Below, piece by piece: positions 49,074 to 59,200 of a stretch of DNA of 64,000 nt (position 1 is the first letter of the stretch; every line of letters begins with the position of its first letter). A program made the translations under genes and the position numbers. The notes under the pieces are model-generated. The model had not been told where the DNA came from and did not search any database. It saw nothing but the letters and a program-made list of their open reading frames with translations. Origin of the DNA: Rhodocista pekingensis (GTDB lineage Bacteria > Pseudomonadota > Alphaproteobacteria > Azospirillales > Azospirillaceae). The stretch lies in contig NZ_JBHTCM010000009.1 of the NCBI RefSeq assembly GCF_042665545.1, forward strand, positions 62,001-126,000, given 5' to 3'.

Positions 49074-52000
49074 TCACTGGCGTGCTATTGCCGTTTTGGT
49101 GCTGCCTCCATGCTGCGTGATGCGAGGACGGCACTTGATCTTCACCGCGCCCCGGGAGAATGCGTCGTCCGAGGCCTTGCTCGACCACACATAGGCCTCG
49201 CCGGTTCCGAGATGGCTCATTTTGTCGGAGGTCAACTCGCCAAGGGCGGCATTCGCCTTCTGGATATGCTTCAGCCAGGCGGGCGAGTTGAATTTGTGCA
49301 TGATGATCTGCGATGACAGCTCGATCAGAGATACAGGGACCGATGGCGGGTCCTGAGAGGCCACCATGATGCTGGTCCCTTTATGTCGCATCTCACGGAC
49401 GACCTCTACCAGGCCGGAAACCAAGTCATCGTTCTCGATGTACTTGTGGGCTTCATCGAAAACCACCAGCTTGTTGAATGCGCTTCCCTGGTAGGTTGCT
49501 TCCGAGAAAATCTGCAGCATCACCACGAACAGGCCGAGGGCCTCGTCCTTTTCGATGTATTCATCTCGCAGATCCACGATGATCAAACGGCCTGGACGAA
49601 TCAGATCCTGGAGTCGCTGGTTATCATCGATGTATTCGCTAGCGAACAATAGGCGCGTCTGGGCCAGCTCTTTTAGGTGATCGGACAGACCAGAGCTATC
49701 GATGCCAGCTCGAAGAGCATCCAAGGTCAGGTTATCCCGCAGTCCCCTCATGATGAGGTTGATTTGCCGCATATACATGCTCTGACTGCCAATCGCTCCC
49801 ATCAGGAATTTCCAGTGCGCCGCCTTGAGTTCGGAGGCAGAAAAAGCAATCGGCTTAACCTCGATATCCGGGTACTCGGCCCGGCGGTCATTCACCTTGT
49901 TTGCCGGGGTAAGAATCAGGACATCTTTCAGGGCTTCCGGGGTAGCCTTATAACGCTCACGAAGGATGGAGATCTCTTCATCCACCGAGTTGGCATTGAT
50001 CATCGAGGTAAACTCCGGCGCATAATCTTGCGTCGGGCTGTAATGGAAAATGACCGTGGCGAGCGGGCTTGGCAGCACATTGATGTGCTGAAGCGGCATC
50101 GAGGCCATCTCAATGACTGTTCCAAGGGTGTAGCTCTTGCCGCCGCCTTGAACCCCAAAGAGACTGATCGTGTGGGTGTGGTTGAGGTCCAGCGCGATCT
50201 TCCTGCCGGATACCTCTCCGAGCAATCCGTACTGGGGCGAGTCACCATTAACGCCCAGCATGATGTCATAGCTGACCTCAGCTTGAGGTGCAGGCTCGGG
50301 TGTTGGATGTTCTGGCGCTTCAAGCGCGGGTTGAACAGGTTCTTCCGGTTCAACAGCAACGGCGGCGGGCTGTTCGTCCTCTTTTTCTTCTTCTGGCGCA
50401 ATGGTGGAAGGTCGAGGTGCTTGCTCGACGGCATCCGCCTTTTCCTCTTGGGCAGGTGCGGGTGTTTCCTCTGCGGCAGGAGGTGTTGGCTGGGTGATTG
50501 GTGCCTCCGGCTCTTCGTCCCAGAGCTCATCCACCGTCCAGGACGTTGACCGGGCTCTCTTGGGTGCGATGAAAGCAGCTGTCTCGAGCTTCGGCACGTT
50601 CGGTATAAACTGCTCGCTCAGGAGGTGCGCGGTCGGCTCCTCCTCAATCTCGACGGAAATAGGCTTGCGGCAGCTCTCCAGCAAGGCGTGAATGAGATCC
50701 TTGCCGATGCGGTGGAATTCAATGCCCACCTCGTTGTCCGGGGCTTCGGTTCCGGTCTTGTCGAAGTCGAAGATCAGGGCGCTGCGTCTGAACTGAAGCG
50801 AGTAGCCCTGTTCGATGGATGCAAGTAGCCCTCGCGCTTCCTGCGCGGCAGTCACATCAAAGATCCCGTAACGCAGTGAGCGTTCCAGATAGAACCGAAG
50901 GATCTGAGCCAACTCCCGGCTCTTGAGCAACCTATCCGGCCGGTCCGGCTTTTTCAGGGCCGGGTCAAAGTGGCGCTGGAGTATGCGCTCGCTCTGATTG
51001 ATTTGGGCGGAGATTCGCTCCTTCAGTTGGTTGAAGGCCGCAAAGTCACCGACCTGCGAATAACACTTCACCTCGACCAAGTTGCAAGTGATCGTCCTGG
51101 TGTTTAAATCCAAGTCGAACAGACCCAAGTCGGTGCGTTGCAGGCTGATGGCATCATTGACATCGTCTGACTCACCGCTTGAGCGGTAGAGGTCCGTGTG
51201 TGCGTCCAACGGCACAATGACCTGATTGCTCAACGCGCCCTGATATTCGAGATAGAGCCGCGCCAGGGCCAGGCCAAGAGCTTCCGCCTGTTGCGTGCGT
51301 GCGGAAATCAGTTTCAGGGCGAGCTGTCCGGAAAGCGACCGCAGGTTTGCCAGAATCTGAACCGACTGCTCGCCGTCGGCGGACAAGCCATGCTCAAGCA
51401 ACACCGGCTTCAGCATGGCCTCCAGCTCATCGTTCGAGCGCGAGGAGATGATCAGGTTGTGTGTCGCCTGGGAGCTGGCTCCCGGCACATAGTCAATCAG
51501 ATAGTCCGGTCTATTCTTCCGGCCGCCATGGTCGAAAAACTCAATCCCCATATTTCGGTCGATGGTGAACACCCAATCGCTGATCTGATGAACCTCGTAG
51601 ATCAGTTCTCGTTGGGCCACATCAAGGCCAAGGGTCACGACGGGCACGGCTTTGAAACTGGCACCAGAAGCAGCAACCGCTGAGGTAGCAAAACAAAGGT
51701 GACGGCTCAGGGACGACAGCAAATCGAAACACGCAGAGTGGTTGTCCGCCCCGAGGGAGCGCCCGACAATCGGCCGCTTATTCCAGAAAGTACCCGAATC
51801 GTCATCAACGAATTCGGTGTCGAAGTCCTGTATCAACCCATGCAGCGGAGTCACTCCCATCGGTTTCTCGGCAATGGAAAGCTCCTCGGCGGGAAACACA
51901 TCTAGAAGAACGCTGATGTGTGCCGGAAACTCCTTGGAATTTGTATGGAATTCATTCAGCGCGTGCTTGGCCAAGTTCAGCTTGGAAAACAGATGGCTGC

Positions 52001-54533
52001 CAGTTGAAGTCGCAAACGCGTCGGCTGCCTCGTTTACCGTCGCTCCGGGGCGGACCATAGATTCAAGCGCCTCACCCAAAACAGGCGAGTCGGGATCGGA
52101 GGTAAAGAGCCGGATATCATAGCGCAAATCGGCATGCTCACGCTTCTGCTGGAGCGATATCAGGGCCTCCGCTACCACCGAACCGGCCCCGGGGTTGAAG
52201 ATGTTCAGGGATAACTCTCGCACATACGGATGCTGGGAGAGATAGCGCTCGATCTTGTCCGCAATGACCTTTCCGGAAATATCAGTCCCCGCCGCAGAGG
52301 GCTCGGCCAAGCCGAGGGCCGAACAGATCTCCGCCATCAGGCCACGGGAATTCTCCTCGGTTGTCGGGGCGTAGAGCGCCCAAAACGCATTCAGGTTGTC
52401 CACCGGAGTGAAGATGCGGCCATCCTCGACGGGAATACCGACCGGATAGGCAGAGGGCACAAGGCCATCCAATAGCGCGGAACGGACGTGAGGAATGTGA
52501 TCCTTCCCGCCCGACTTGATCTTCTCGATCCAATCCTTACCCAGGGTGACCCAACTGCTCAACCACAAGGCGCGGAGCGGATGGGTTGGGGAGGCCAATA
52601 CGGCCTCCCGATGCCTTCCACGGAAGTCGGTCAAGATGACATGAATGGAATCAACGGCCAGCACGTTTCTGAGCGCTTGCAGATGTTGCTGACGCTCGGC
52701 ACCAGAAGTCGTCTCGGCCTGGCGGATGAGGTTCCTGACCAAGTCAAGGTAGCTTTCAGCGTAAGCGAGGCATTCCGTTTCCGAGTCTCGAAACGAAAGC
52801 CCCTGCATGATCAGCTCGGCAGTGTCTTTGCGCACCGCTGCAAAAAACTCTTCGCGGGCAGCCAGGAAGGAGGCCATTCCGGCAGAAGATGGCAGCGTGA
52901 GTCCGACCTCGGAAGGCGGCTCGGCAGTATCCAGATTGATCTGCATTCGCCAGCCTGAAGGGTGCTTGGGCGCCGTCAAGATACGCTGCTCGATGTTTTT
53001 GAGCATGCGCGAAAGCGGGATCTGAACAGCGCCCTCACGACCGAATTTCGCAAGCAAGGTTTCCTGCCGGGAGGTCTTCTTCGAACGAGCGCCCTCGGCC
53101 CAGGCGACACCACTGATGACGATATCATCGGGATCGCGCTCATCGCCCAATGCAGCCAGTTGCAGCCGGAAAAGCGCATGCTCGAGGCTCTGCTCAATGG
53201 GAATGGCACGTTGCGGCGGTTCTTCCTCGATGCGGCCACCGGGCAGGACGTAGAAAGGTTCGCTCTCATAGGAGCGTTTAGCGCCCTCGGAGGGGGAATC
53301 CGGTTCCAGCGGAATCGGATCGCCATCGGCCGTCCAAGGCATTACACGGATGAAATGCCATCCTTCCTCGAATTCGATTCTGTTGAGTTTGGCAAGGTTG
53401 GTCGTGCATTGCAGGCGGCTCGGCGTCCAGGCCTTCACCTTTTTGGATTTTCCTACCGGACCGTTATTCTGCGAAACGATCTGAACCGTAAAATGGTCAA
53501 GCCCGCTGACCTTACCCGGGTGAGGGTTAACTTCGAATACCACGTTCATTTTGCGGCGATCATTCGGGACTAGAACCTGCTGTCCGATGAGACCGGAGAG
53601 TTGGTCGTCGGTCTCATCGTCCTGAATGACCGGCAAGTCGGTCGCCGAGACCGTCAGAAGAACTTTGTCCAGCGAAAGCTCTTCCTGGAACGCCCATTTG
53701 TCGAAAGAAATGCTCCACCAGCTCTTGTCGACCGCGATGGGCGGCGTCCAGGCTTCGGGCTCTTGGACATCGTGCTTTTCAAAGTAGGTGAACAGGCGCG
53801 ACTCCAAAGCCTTGTCGCTAAGCCCCAGATCAGCGATGCGACCACGAACCGACTTGTGCGAAGTCATCAGACTGCGGACGCTGCCGAGGTTACGGCGAAT
53901 CTTGCCGTTGACCGTGTCGGGATCGGCAAAGAGCTTGAAGTCTGGAATTAACGTCAGTTCATACAGGCTGGCCCCGAGGGTTTCTCCATCAACCCCGTTT
54001 TCGAGCGCAGTGAGCAGGTACCGCACGCGGGAGACATCGTCGGCAAATAGCCAATCCTCCTCGGTGAGGATGCCCAAAAGATCGCGAACATGACCGACCA
54101 GCGTTGCCGGAAGCCGATCAAGCAGCGAGTTGAAAAGGTCCCCGTAGATGCCGGTGAAAGCCAACTCTTCAAAGGTCGCCACGCCAAAAGAGTCCTCGGC
54201 GCTGGTGCGGAGTGAGGTGGGTATGAAGACCAGCAAAGGCTGGCGCAGTTCGCCGTTTGCGTCCGGGTTGCGCAGCTCCACCAGTTTCGTAGATGTGACT
54301 CGAAATTTCTGGCCATCTTCGTCATGGCTGCCGAGGATAAAGATGTTTCCGTCGGACCGGGTTCGGCGCAGTTGCTTGCAGACCGACTCCATTACATCAT
54401 TATCGAGATCGGTGACCCGCATGCAGTGGCCTGGCCCGCGGTCCTCCAGGATCGCTTCGATACGAGGGCATAGGAGACCAGCGACCGCAGCGTTCAATTT
54501 ATCCTGAGAAAGCTTGGTGAACGCGTTACTCAT
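49074..54533 (-). CDS. mad8: MADS-like HerA-type ATP-binding protein (MAD8-like, also DptH-like)
   Basis: The 1819-aa protein is the last gene of the minus-strand defence operon. The C-terminal 370 residues form a HerA/FtsK-type ATPase: Walker A LFGVQGGGKSYTLGTVIE near residue 1460, Walker B KLVVFDEAHKYIE near 1690, and MRHKGTSIMVASQDPPSVP. A Pro/Glu-rich linker covers about 1324-1414. Before it, near residue 1152, FDLDLNTRTITCNLVEVKCY fits a PD-(D/E)XK nuclease core. The long N-terminal half is unassigned. This matches what I recall of MADS protein MAD8 and resembles DptH of phosphorothioation-dependent restriction. It overlaps the preceding gene by 4 bp and ends 2 bp from the last phage gene. 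Confidence 0.85.
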   Translation of the reverse strand: MSNAFTKLSQDKLNAAVAGLLCPRIEAILEDRGPGHCMRVTDLDNDVMESVCKQLRRTRSDGNIFILGSHDEDGQKFRVTSTKLVELRNPDANGELRQPLLVFIPTSLRTSAEDSFGVATFEELAFTGIYGDLFNSLLDRLPATLVGHVRDLLGILTEEDWLFADDVSRVRYLLTALENGVDGETLGASLYELTLIPDFKLFADPDTVNGKIRRNLGSVRSLMTSHKSVRGRIADLGLSDKALESRLFTYFEKHDVQEPEAWTPPIAVDKSWWSISFDKWAFQEELSLDKVLLTVSATDLPVIQDDETDDQLSGLIGQQVLVPNDRRKMNVVFEVNPHPGKVSGLDHFTVQIVSQNNGPVGKSKKVKAWTPSRLQCTTNLAKLNRIEFEEGWHFIRVMPWTADGDPIPLEPDSPSEGAKRSYESEPFYVLPGGRIEEEPPQRAIPIEQSLEHALFRLQLAALGDERDPDDIVISGVAWAEGARSKKTSRQETLLAKFGREGAVQIPLSRMLKNIEQRILTAPKHPSGWRMQINLDTAEPPSEVGLTLPSSAGMASFLAAREEFFAAVRKDTAELIMQGLSFRDSETECLAYAESYLDLVRNLIRQAETTSGAERQQHLQALRNVLAVDSIHVILTDFRGRHREAVLASPTHPLRALWLSSWVTLGKDWIEKIKSGGKDHIPHVRSALLDGLVPSAYPVGIPVEDGRIFTPVDNLNAFWALYAPTTEENSRGLMAEICSALGLAEPSAAGTDISGKVIADKIERYLSQHPYVRELSLNIFNPGAGSVVAEALISLQQKREHADLRYDIRLFTSDPDSPVLGEALESMVRPGATVNEAADAFATSTGSHLFSKLNLAKHALNEFHTNSKEFPAHISVLLDVFPAEELSIAEKPMGVTPLHGLIQDFDTEFVDDDSGTFWNKRPIVGRSLGADNHSACFDLLSSLSRHLCFATSAVAASGASFKAVPVVTLGLDVAQRELIYEVHQISDWVFTIDRNMGIEFFDHGGRKNRPDYLIDYVPGASSQATHNLIISSRSNDELEAMLKPVLLEHGLSADGEQSVQILANLRSLSGQLALKLISARTQQAEALGLALARLYLEYQGALSNQVIVPLDAHTDLYRSSGESDDVNDAISLQRTDLGLFDLDLNTRTITCNLVEVKCYSQVGDFAAFNQLKERISAQINQSERILQRHFDPALKKPDRPDRLLKSRELAQILRFYLERSLRYGIFDVTAAQEARGLLASIEQGYSLQFRRSALIFDFDKTGTEAPDNEVGIEFHRIGKDLIHALLESCRKPISVEIEEEPTAHLLSEQFIPNVPKLETAAFIAPKRARSTSWTVDELWDEEPEAPITQPTPPAAEETPAPAQEEKADAVEQAPRPSTIAPEEEKEDEQPAAVAVEPEEPVQPALEAPEHPTPEPAPQAEVSYDIMLGVNGDSPQYGLLGEVSGRKIALDLNHTHTISLFGVQGGGKSYTLGTVIEMASMPLQHINVLPSPLATVIFHYSPTQDYAPEFTSMINANSVDEEISILRERYKATPEALKDVLILTPANKVNDRRAEYPDIEVKPIAFSASELKAAHWKFLMGAIGSQSMYMRQINLIMRGLRDNLTLDALRAGIDSSGLSDHLKELAQTRLLFASEYIDDNQRLQDLIRPGRLIIVDLRDEYIEKDEALGLFVVMLQIFSEATYQGSAFNKLVVFDEAHKYIENDDLVSGLVEVVREMRHKGTSIMVASQDPPSVPVSLIELSSQIIMHKFNSPAWLKHIQKANAALGELTSDKMSHLGTGEAYVWSSKASDDAFSRGAVKIKCRPRITQHGGSTKTAIARQ

Positions 54534-56212
54534 GCATGCCTGCCGTTCTTATCAGTTCCACCGTTTCTCTCAATTGCATAGCGGGGCGATACCTTCTGGG
54601 TCACGTAGGCATCCGAAAGGTCTTCATAGAACCCAATTTCACGCAGGCGCCGCTTGAAGGTTTCGAGGTTAAGGCGCAGGGCGCGTCTGTCGAGGATGCT
54701 GATGTTCGGCTGGGCTCTTTCCGGCAGCCGGTCGATGTGAAGGCCATAGCGGTTCCTTAAAAAGACCAGCAACTCCTCGATGCGGACCTCTCGGGTCACG
54801 AAACGCCCGCCGTCCTGGGTGAGCACAGCCAACTGGATGAGCACTTCAAGCAACTTGCTTCCCAAGACAAAGCGCCGAGAACTTCCCTTCGTCCGGGATT
54901 GAGCCAGAAGGCCGTTCTCTTTGTTCTTCAGTAGCAGAGAGTCCAGGCACTCAGTGATGTACTGGCGGTGATACTTGCCGCGATACGCCATCAGGATTTC
55001 GATGAAGGCTTCAAATTCGCTAAGGCCCATGCCTGTGACTTCCCGGATCTCCGGATCGACGTCCTCGTTCCCGGAGCTCGATTCCTCGATCAGGCTGGCC
55101 AAGCGGAATTTGAAGTAGGCTTGGCGGTCAGCGTCATGCTCCGGCTTCAGCAGGGATACCAGATCGCCAACGGTGAAAACGCCGGCCCTAGGGGTAGCTA
55201 GCTTGCCCGCTTTTTTGCTCAGGTACTCCGCCATTTCATCGAGCTTCTTGACGGCGAAATTGGCCTGCACAAAGGCCGGTATCTGACGATAGAGCCGGTC
55301 AGTGGACTTGCGCGCCAGCTCGGCCATATGCGGATTGTTGACATCCCCCATGTCCACGACCAAAGCCACGCGGTAAGGACAGCCCTCCAGCGCATTGTCG
55401 AGGCCGGGGTTGATCGGGCATTCCTTGGCGGTACAGAGATCGTTGCCAGACCGCTGTTTCACCAGCTTCGGCAGCATCTGCAGAATTTTGAGGTGGTAAA
55501 GCGCCAGATGGAATGCCATCAGGGTTTTGAGGTAATCCACCAGCACCGAACGCGGTATGTAGGGCTCGTAGGCGAGTAGCCGCAGAATGTCGTCGGCCAT
55601 GATATCGGCCTGGCCGATACACAGCGGCTGGAAGCGCGAGGGCTCTTTGGAGTCCTTCATGTCTTGGGTGACCTGGTGATCCAGACGCAGGATTGCCTGC
55701 GTTTCCACATCCACCGATGCGTTGGGATCGTAACGGTCCGTCACCAAGTCAATCCCCGGAAAAAAGAAACGCTTCAAGGCATCTCGCGCCGCTTGGCCTT
55801 TGCCTTTGCGGGCATAGAAAAGCATCCAGTAAATCTGCTCGGCCGCCCCATAATCCCGGGTATGCTTGGCGTTGCGGAACTTATAGGTGTTGCCATGCAG
55901 CGGCCTTGGCGCGGCCACGGCCTGATTGGCTTTGCCTCGATTAACCACATCCATAAGATCGGTCTCGATCCAGCGGTGTACTACCTGCGGAAAGCGATCA
56001 AAGCCCGCGAACCATTCTGGATGCTCGATGAAGTCCTCCATGAACTCTTCAACTGTCAGGTCGCCGCCTCGGGGCGGACGTCGACTGGCATAACCGTCGT
56101 ATTTCAGTCGGGGGAAGAGCATCGTCAGCACACGATCCATCTCGATGTGCTTAAAATCCAGGTACGTCGTCTTGGGAGTGCGGAACTCCTTGTCTCTACC
56201 TTTGATGCTCAT
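54530..56212 (-). CDS. mad7: MADS-like protein of unknown function (MAD7-like, possibly DptG-like)
   Basis: The 560-aa protein lies between the kinase and the HerA ATPase, overlapping both by 4 bp. Recognisable stretches are TPKTTYLDFKHIEMDRVLTM at the N-terminus, FARKGKGQAARDALK-type basic segments (residues about 130-150), a cysteine cluster near residue 255-275 (CTAKECPINPGLDNALEGCP), and a helical C-terminus. No catalytic motif is evident. By position and size it matches MADS protein MAD7 and holds the place DptG holds in phosphorothioation-dependent systems; both identifications rest on gene order more than on motifs. Confidence 0.75.
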   Translation of the reverse strand: MSIKGRDKEFRTPKTTYLDFKHIEMDRVLTMLFPRLKYDGYASRRPPRGGDLTVEEFMEDFIEHPEWFAGFDRFPQVVHRWIETDLMDVVNRGKANQAVAAPRPLHGNTYKFRNAKHTRDYGAAEQIYWMLFYARKGKGQAARDALKRFFFPGIDLVTDRYDPNASVDVETQAILRLDHQVTQDMKDSKEPSRFQPLCIGQADIMADDILRLLAYEPYIPRSVLVDYLKTLMAFHLALYHLKILQMLPKLVKQRSGNDLCTAKECPINPGLDNALEGCPYRVALVVDMGDVNNPHMAELARKSTDRLYRQIPAFVQANFAVKKLDEMAEYLSKKAGKLATPRAGVFTVGDLVSLLKPEHDADRQAYFKFRLASLIEESSSGNEDVDPEIREVTGMGLSEFEAFIEILMAYRGKYHRQYITECLDSLLLKNKENGLLAQSRTKGSSRRFVLGSKLLEVLIQLAVLTQDGGRFVTREVRIEELLVFLRNRYGLHIDRLPERAQPNISILDRRALRLNLETFKRRLREIGFYEDLSDAYVTQKVSPRYAIERNGGTDKNGRHA

Positions 56213-59200
56213 GCTTCCGCCCTCCTGCTTATTTTTCCCAGATGCAGGATGCCTTTGTCGTCGCGCCGGATCTGAAAGAATTCGAAGCCGCTTTCAGTGA
56301 GAAGCACCTCCTGATAGGGAGCGGCGGATAGAACATTCTTGAACACAGCCAGGCTGAGGTAGAACCCTTCTTGTTCTTCGATGCTGGGGCGGTAGCCATT
56401 GTTGAGCCGCATCAGCATTTCATAGATGTCGAGATTGATGCGCAGGTTGGCCTTGTGTCCATCGCCGGAGTCGTAAAGCAGTACCAGCGCCTGAGACAGG
56501 CACTCGAGGAAAGGGTGAGCCGCCGTTTCCTGCTCGGTGCGGAGGGTGAAATGGTCACCGTCAAAAAGGCGATAACTGCGGATTGTGCCTTTATCCACCT
56601 GGCGGACACGCAACGCCAACTGGTTGCCCAGCCGCGCCGGATCGCTCAGACCTTCGCCCCGGTTGACAGCTCGAAGAATGGCGGAAACCTCATCGGCGCT
56701 TTTCGCGCCTGGCTGCTTAATGGCATCCAGGAAGGTATCAATGCTTCCGTATGGCAGCATCTCCTTCCAACCGATGTCGCGTCGCTCAAAGAAATGGCGG
56801 CGGCGCATGTGCGATAGGTAATTCCGGTGCTTGGCGATCAACCGATCACGGTTCTTCGACGAGTAATCGCGAGGTAGATTGCGGAACAGCGTCTCCAACA
56901 GAATACCGTCGTACCCGGCCCGTTCCGTGAACGAGAAGCGGCTCATGGCCTTGGTCTGGGGATTGAGGAAGCCGAGTTCGCGGTCCAGATCTGGGTTGCT
57001 GACTTCGGCAACGTCGATTTCGCGCAGCAAGGCAATCAGCCGGTCATTCGAGCCTTCCGCCCCGCCAAGCCAAGAATTGAAATAAAAACCGTCAAGGATG
57101 CGATTCTGGATTTCTTCACCGCCATTCTGATAGAGCTGGTGAATTCCGTCGCAATCCTTGGTGCCCACCAGCATGAAGGCGAGCGCCGAACGCAGGTCGC
57201 GCATGGTAATGTGCAGTCGGCCGCGCAGATGGGTAATGGTGTAGAGCATCTGCAGGCGCTCGACCACCTTGGGACCGGCAACCGGGTCCTGGAAGGTCCG
57301 GGCATTGTGATAGGCATAGCACTTGCCCTTGAGATCACACTGCTCGCAGGCCTGCCAGTATTCCTGCTGCGTCATGCGGGCGATCAGACGCTCCAGAATC
57401 GAAGGCTGTCCTCCCTCGGGTTGGGCGACCACCGAGCGCAGATTGAGGTTGATGACCGCGATACCGCCTTCCGGAACGGCTCCGGCCAAGCCCTGGTGGA
57501 TCTGCTCGGCGAGGAGCGGGAACTCCTCTTTATGCTCCAGGAAGAAATCGACTAGCCGCCCCTCATTAATGGCAATCAGCCGAGTCTGATTCTCGGGCCA
57601 GCCGGAGGCATCCTCGCCCGCGAAAGGAGCGAAGAACTTCCGAAGGACGGCATCATTGCGCTCGTCGCCTTCATCCTGGCTGCCGTCGTAGTTGCTCTGG
57701 TAGGTATGCCCCTTAAGCTGGAACACAGCGCCATTCGCGCCGCGTTGCATCTGTGCGCCCTTGCTCTCGGCAAAATCCTCCAACTGCTGAATAAAGGCCG
57801 TCTTACCGTCGCCGGCGTTGCCGCTGATGATGACAAGGCGGAACTCGCCCTTGAGCAACGCAGGCTTGAGCCTCTCGTCCAGATAGGTCGGCACGTAGGT
57901 GGCCTTGCCAACTTCATCGAGCCCACGTGTGCCAGCGTTGGAGACCTGGCTCTGGCTGTAGAGCGTTAGCAGGTGGGTGACAAAGGGGTTGGTGTTGGGC
58001 TTGGTCGGCTCGAAGCCCAGCTTGAACACCGCCTTGGGTCCGGTACCAATCTCGCCCGTCGTAAGCACCGCGCGCAAGCGCTTGACCTCGGCAATGGCCG
58101 CCAAGAACTCCTCAGCTGACGAGAACCGATCCTTGCGCTCCGGCGCGATCATCTTCACCAGCACATCGACCAGCGAAGAGCTCAGGGCGGCGCAGCTTTT
58201 GAACTGCTTGGGGTCCTTGGGCTGAGTCTTGATCGGCGGTGTGGGGTCGTCGAAGGGATACTTGCCGGTTAGGCACTCGTAGAACGAGATGCCGAGGGCG
58301 TAGAGGTCGCGGTCGACCCGATCCGAAACTCCGGGCTCGGAAGAGTAATCATAATCCGGCGGCAGATAGCGGCGCGTGCCGCCACCGCCTTGAACCTCAT
58401 CATTCTCGGAGACCGCCACGTTGAAATCGATGATGCGGACGCCTCTGTCGGTCCAGAGCAGGTTCGAGGGCTTGACGTCCTGATGGTAAACGCCGTGCTT
58501 GTGAAGATGGGCCAGCCCATCGGCGGCCTCACGCACAATGCGCACAGCATCATCGAGCGACAGCGCCTCAGCATCGATCAGATCGGAAACATCCAGACCC
58601 TCCACATACTCAAAGACGATGTACGGCGTCTGCTTGGCATCGGCCATGCGATCGGCCCAGATCACCTTAACCACATGCGGATGTTCGGGCAGATTGGTCA
58701 GTGTCTTGTATTCGCGGCGCAACCGCTCGTACACGCTGCGGCGGTCTTTGGTCACCAGCTTGATGACCCGCACCACGTCGCCCAGAGAATCAAATACCTT
58801 GTAAGCCACGCCGAAGCCGCCGCTGCCCAATTTCTTCTGAATGCGGAAGCGGTCCGCCAGGATGAAGTCCTGCGGCAGGTTCATCAGATTTTCGGGGAGC
58901 TGAGGTACGACGACCGCCGGGCCGCTCACATCCGGGCCGGAGTCATTCTTGGCCTCGGGCAGAATTAAGTCATCCAGGCCCTTCCGGGCGATGGCCGCGC
59001 TGGTATGCCTTTCCTCGGGGTCGAACTCGCAAAACTTCTGCAGCCACTCGTCGATCCCCTTGGGCAGATCCGGCTTGTGTTCCGAGGGCTTCATCGGGAA
59101 CTGGCCGTCGGCCTCCATCATCTGGTCTATGCTTTCAAAGGGAAGCTCGCCGGTCAGCAGCTCGTAAAAGATCAGCCCCGCGGCATAGAGGTCGGAGGCA

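Noticed and set aside
49677..50549. Plus-strand frames opposite the HerA-type gene
   Set aside because: They are antisense to strong Walker motifs and a charged linker.
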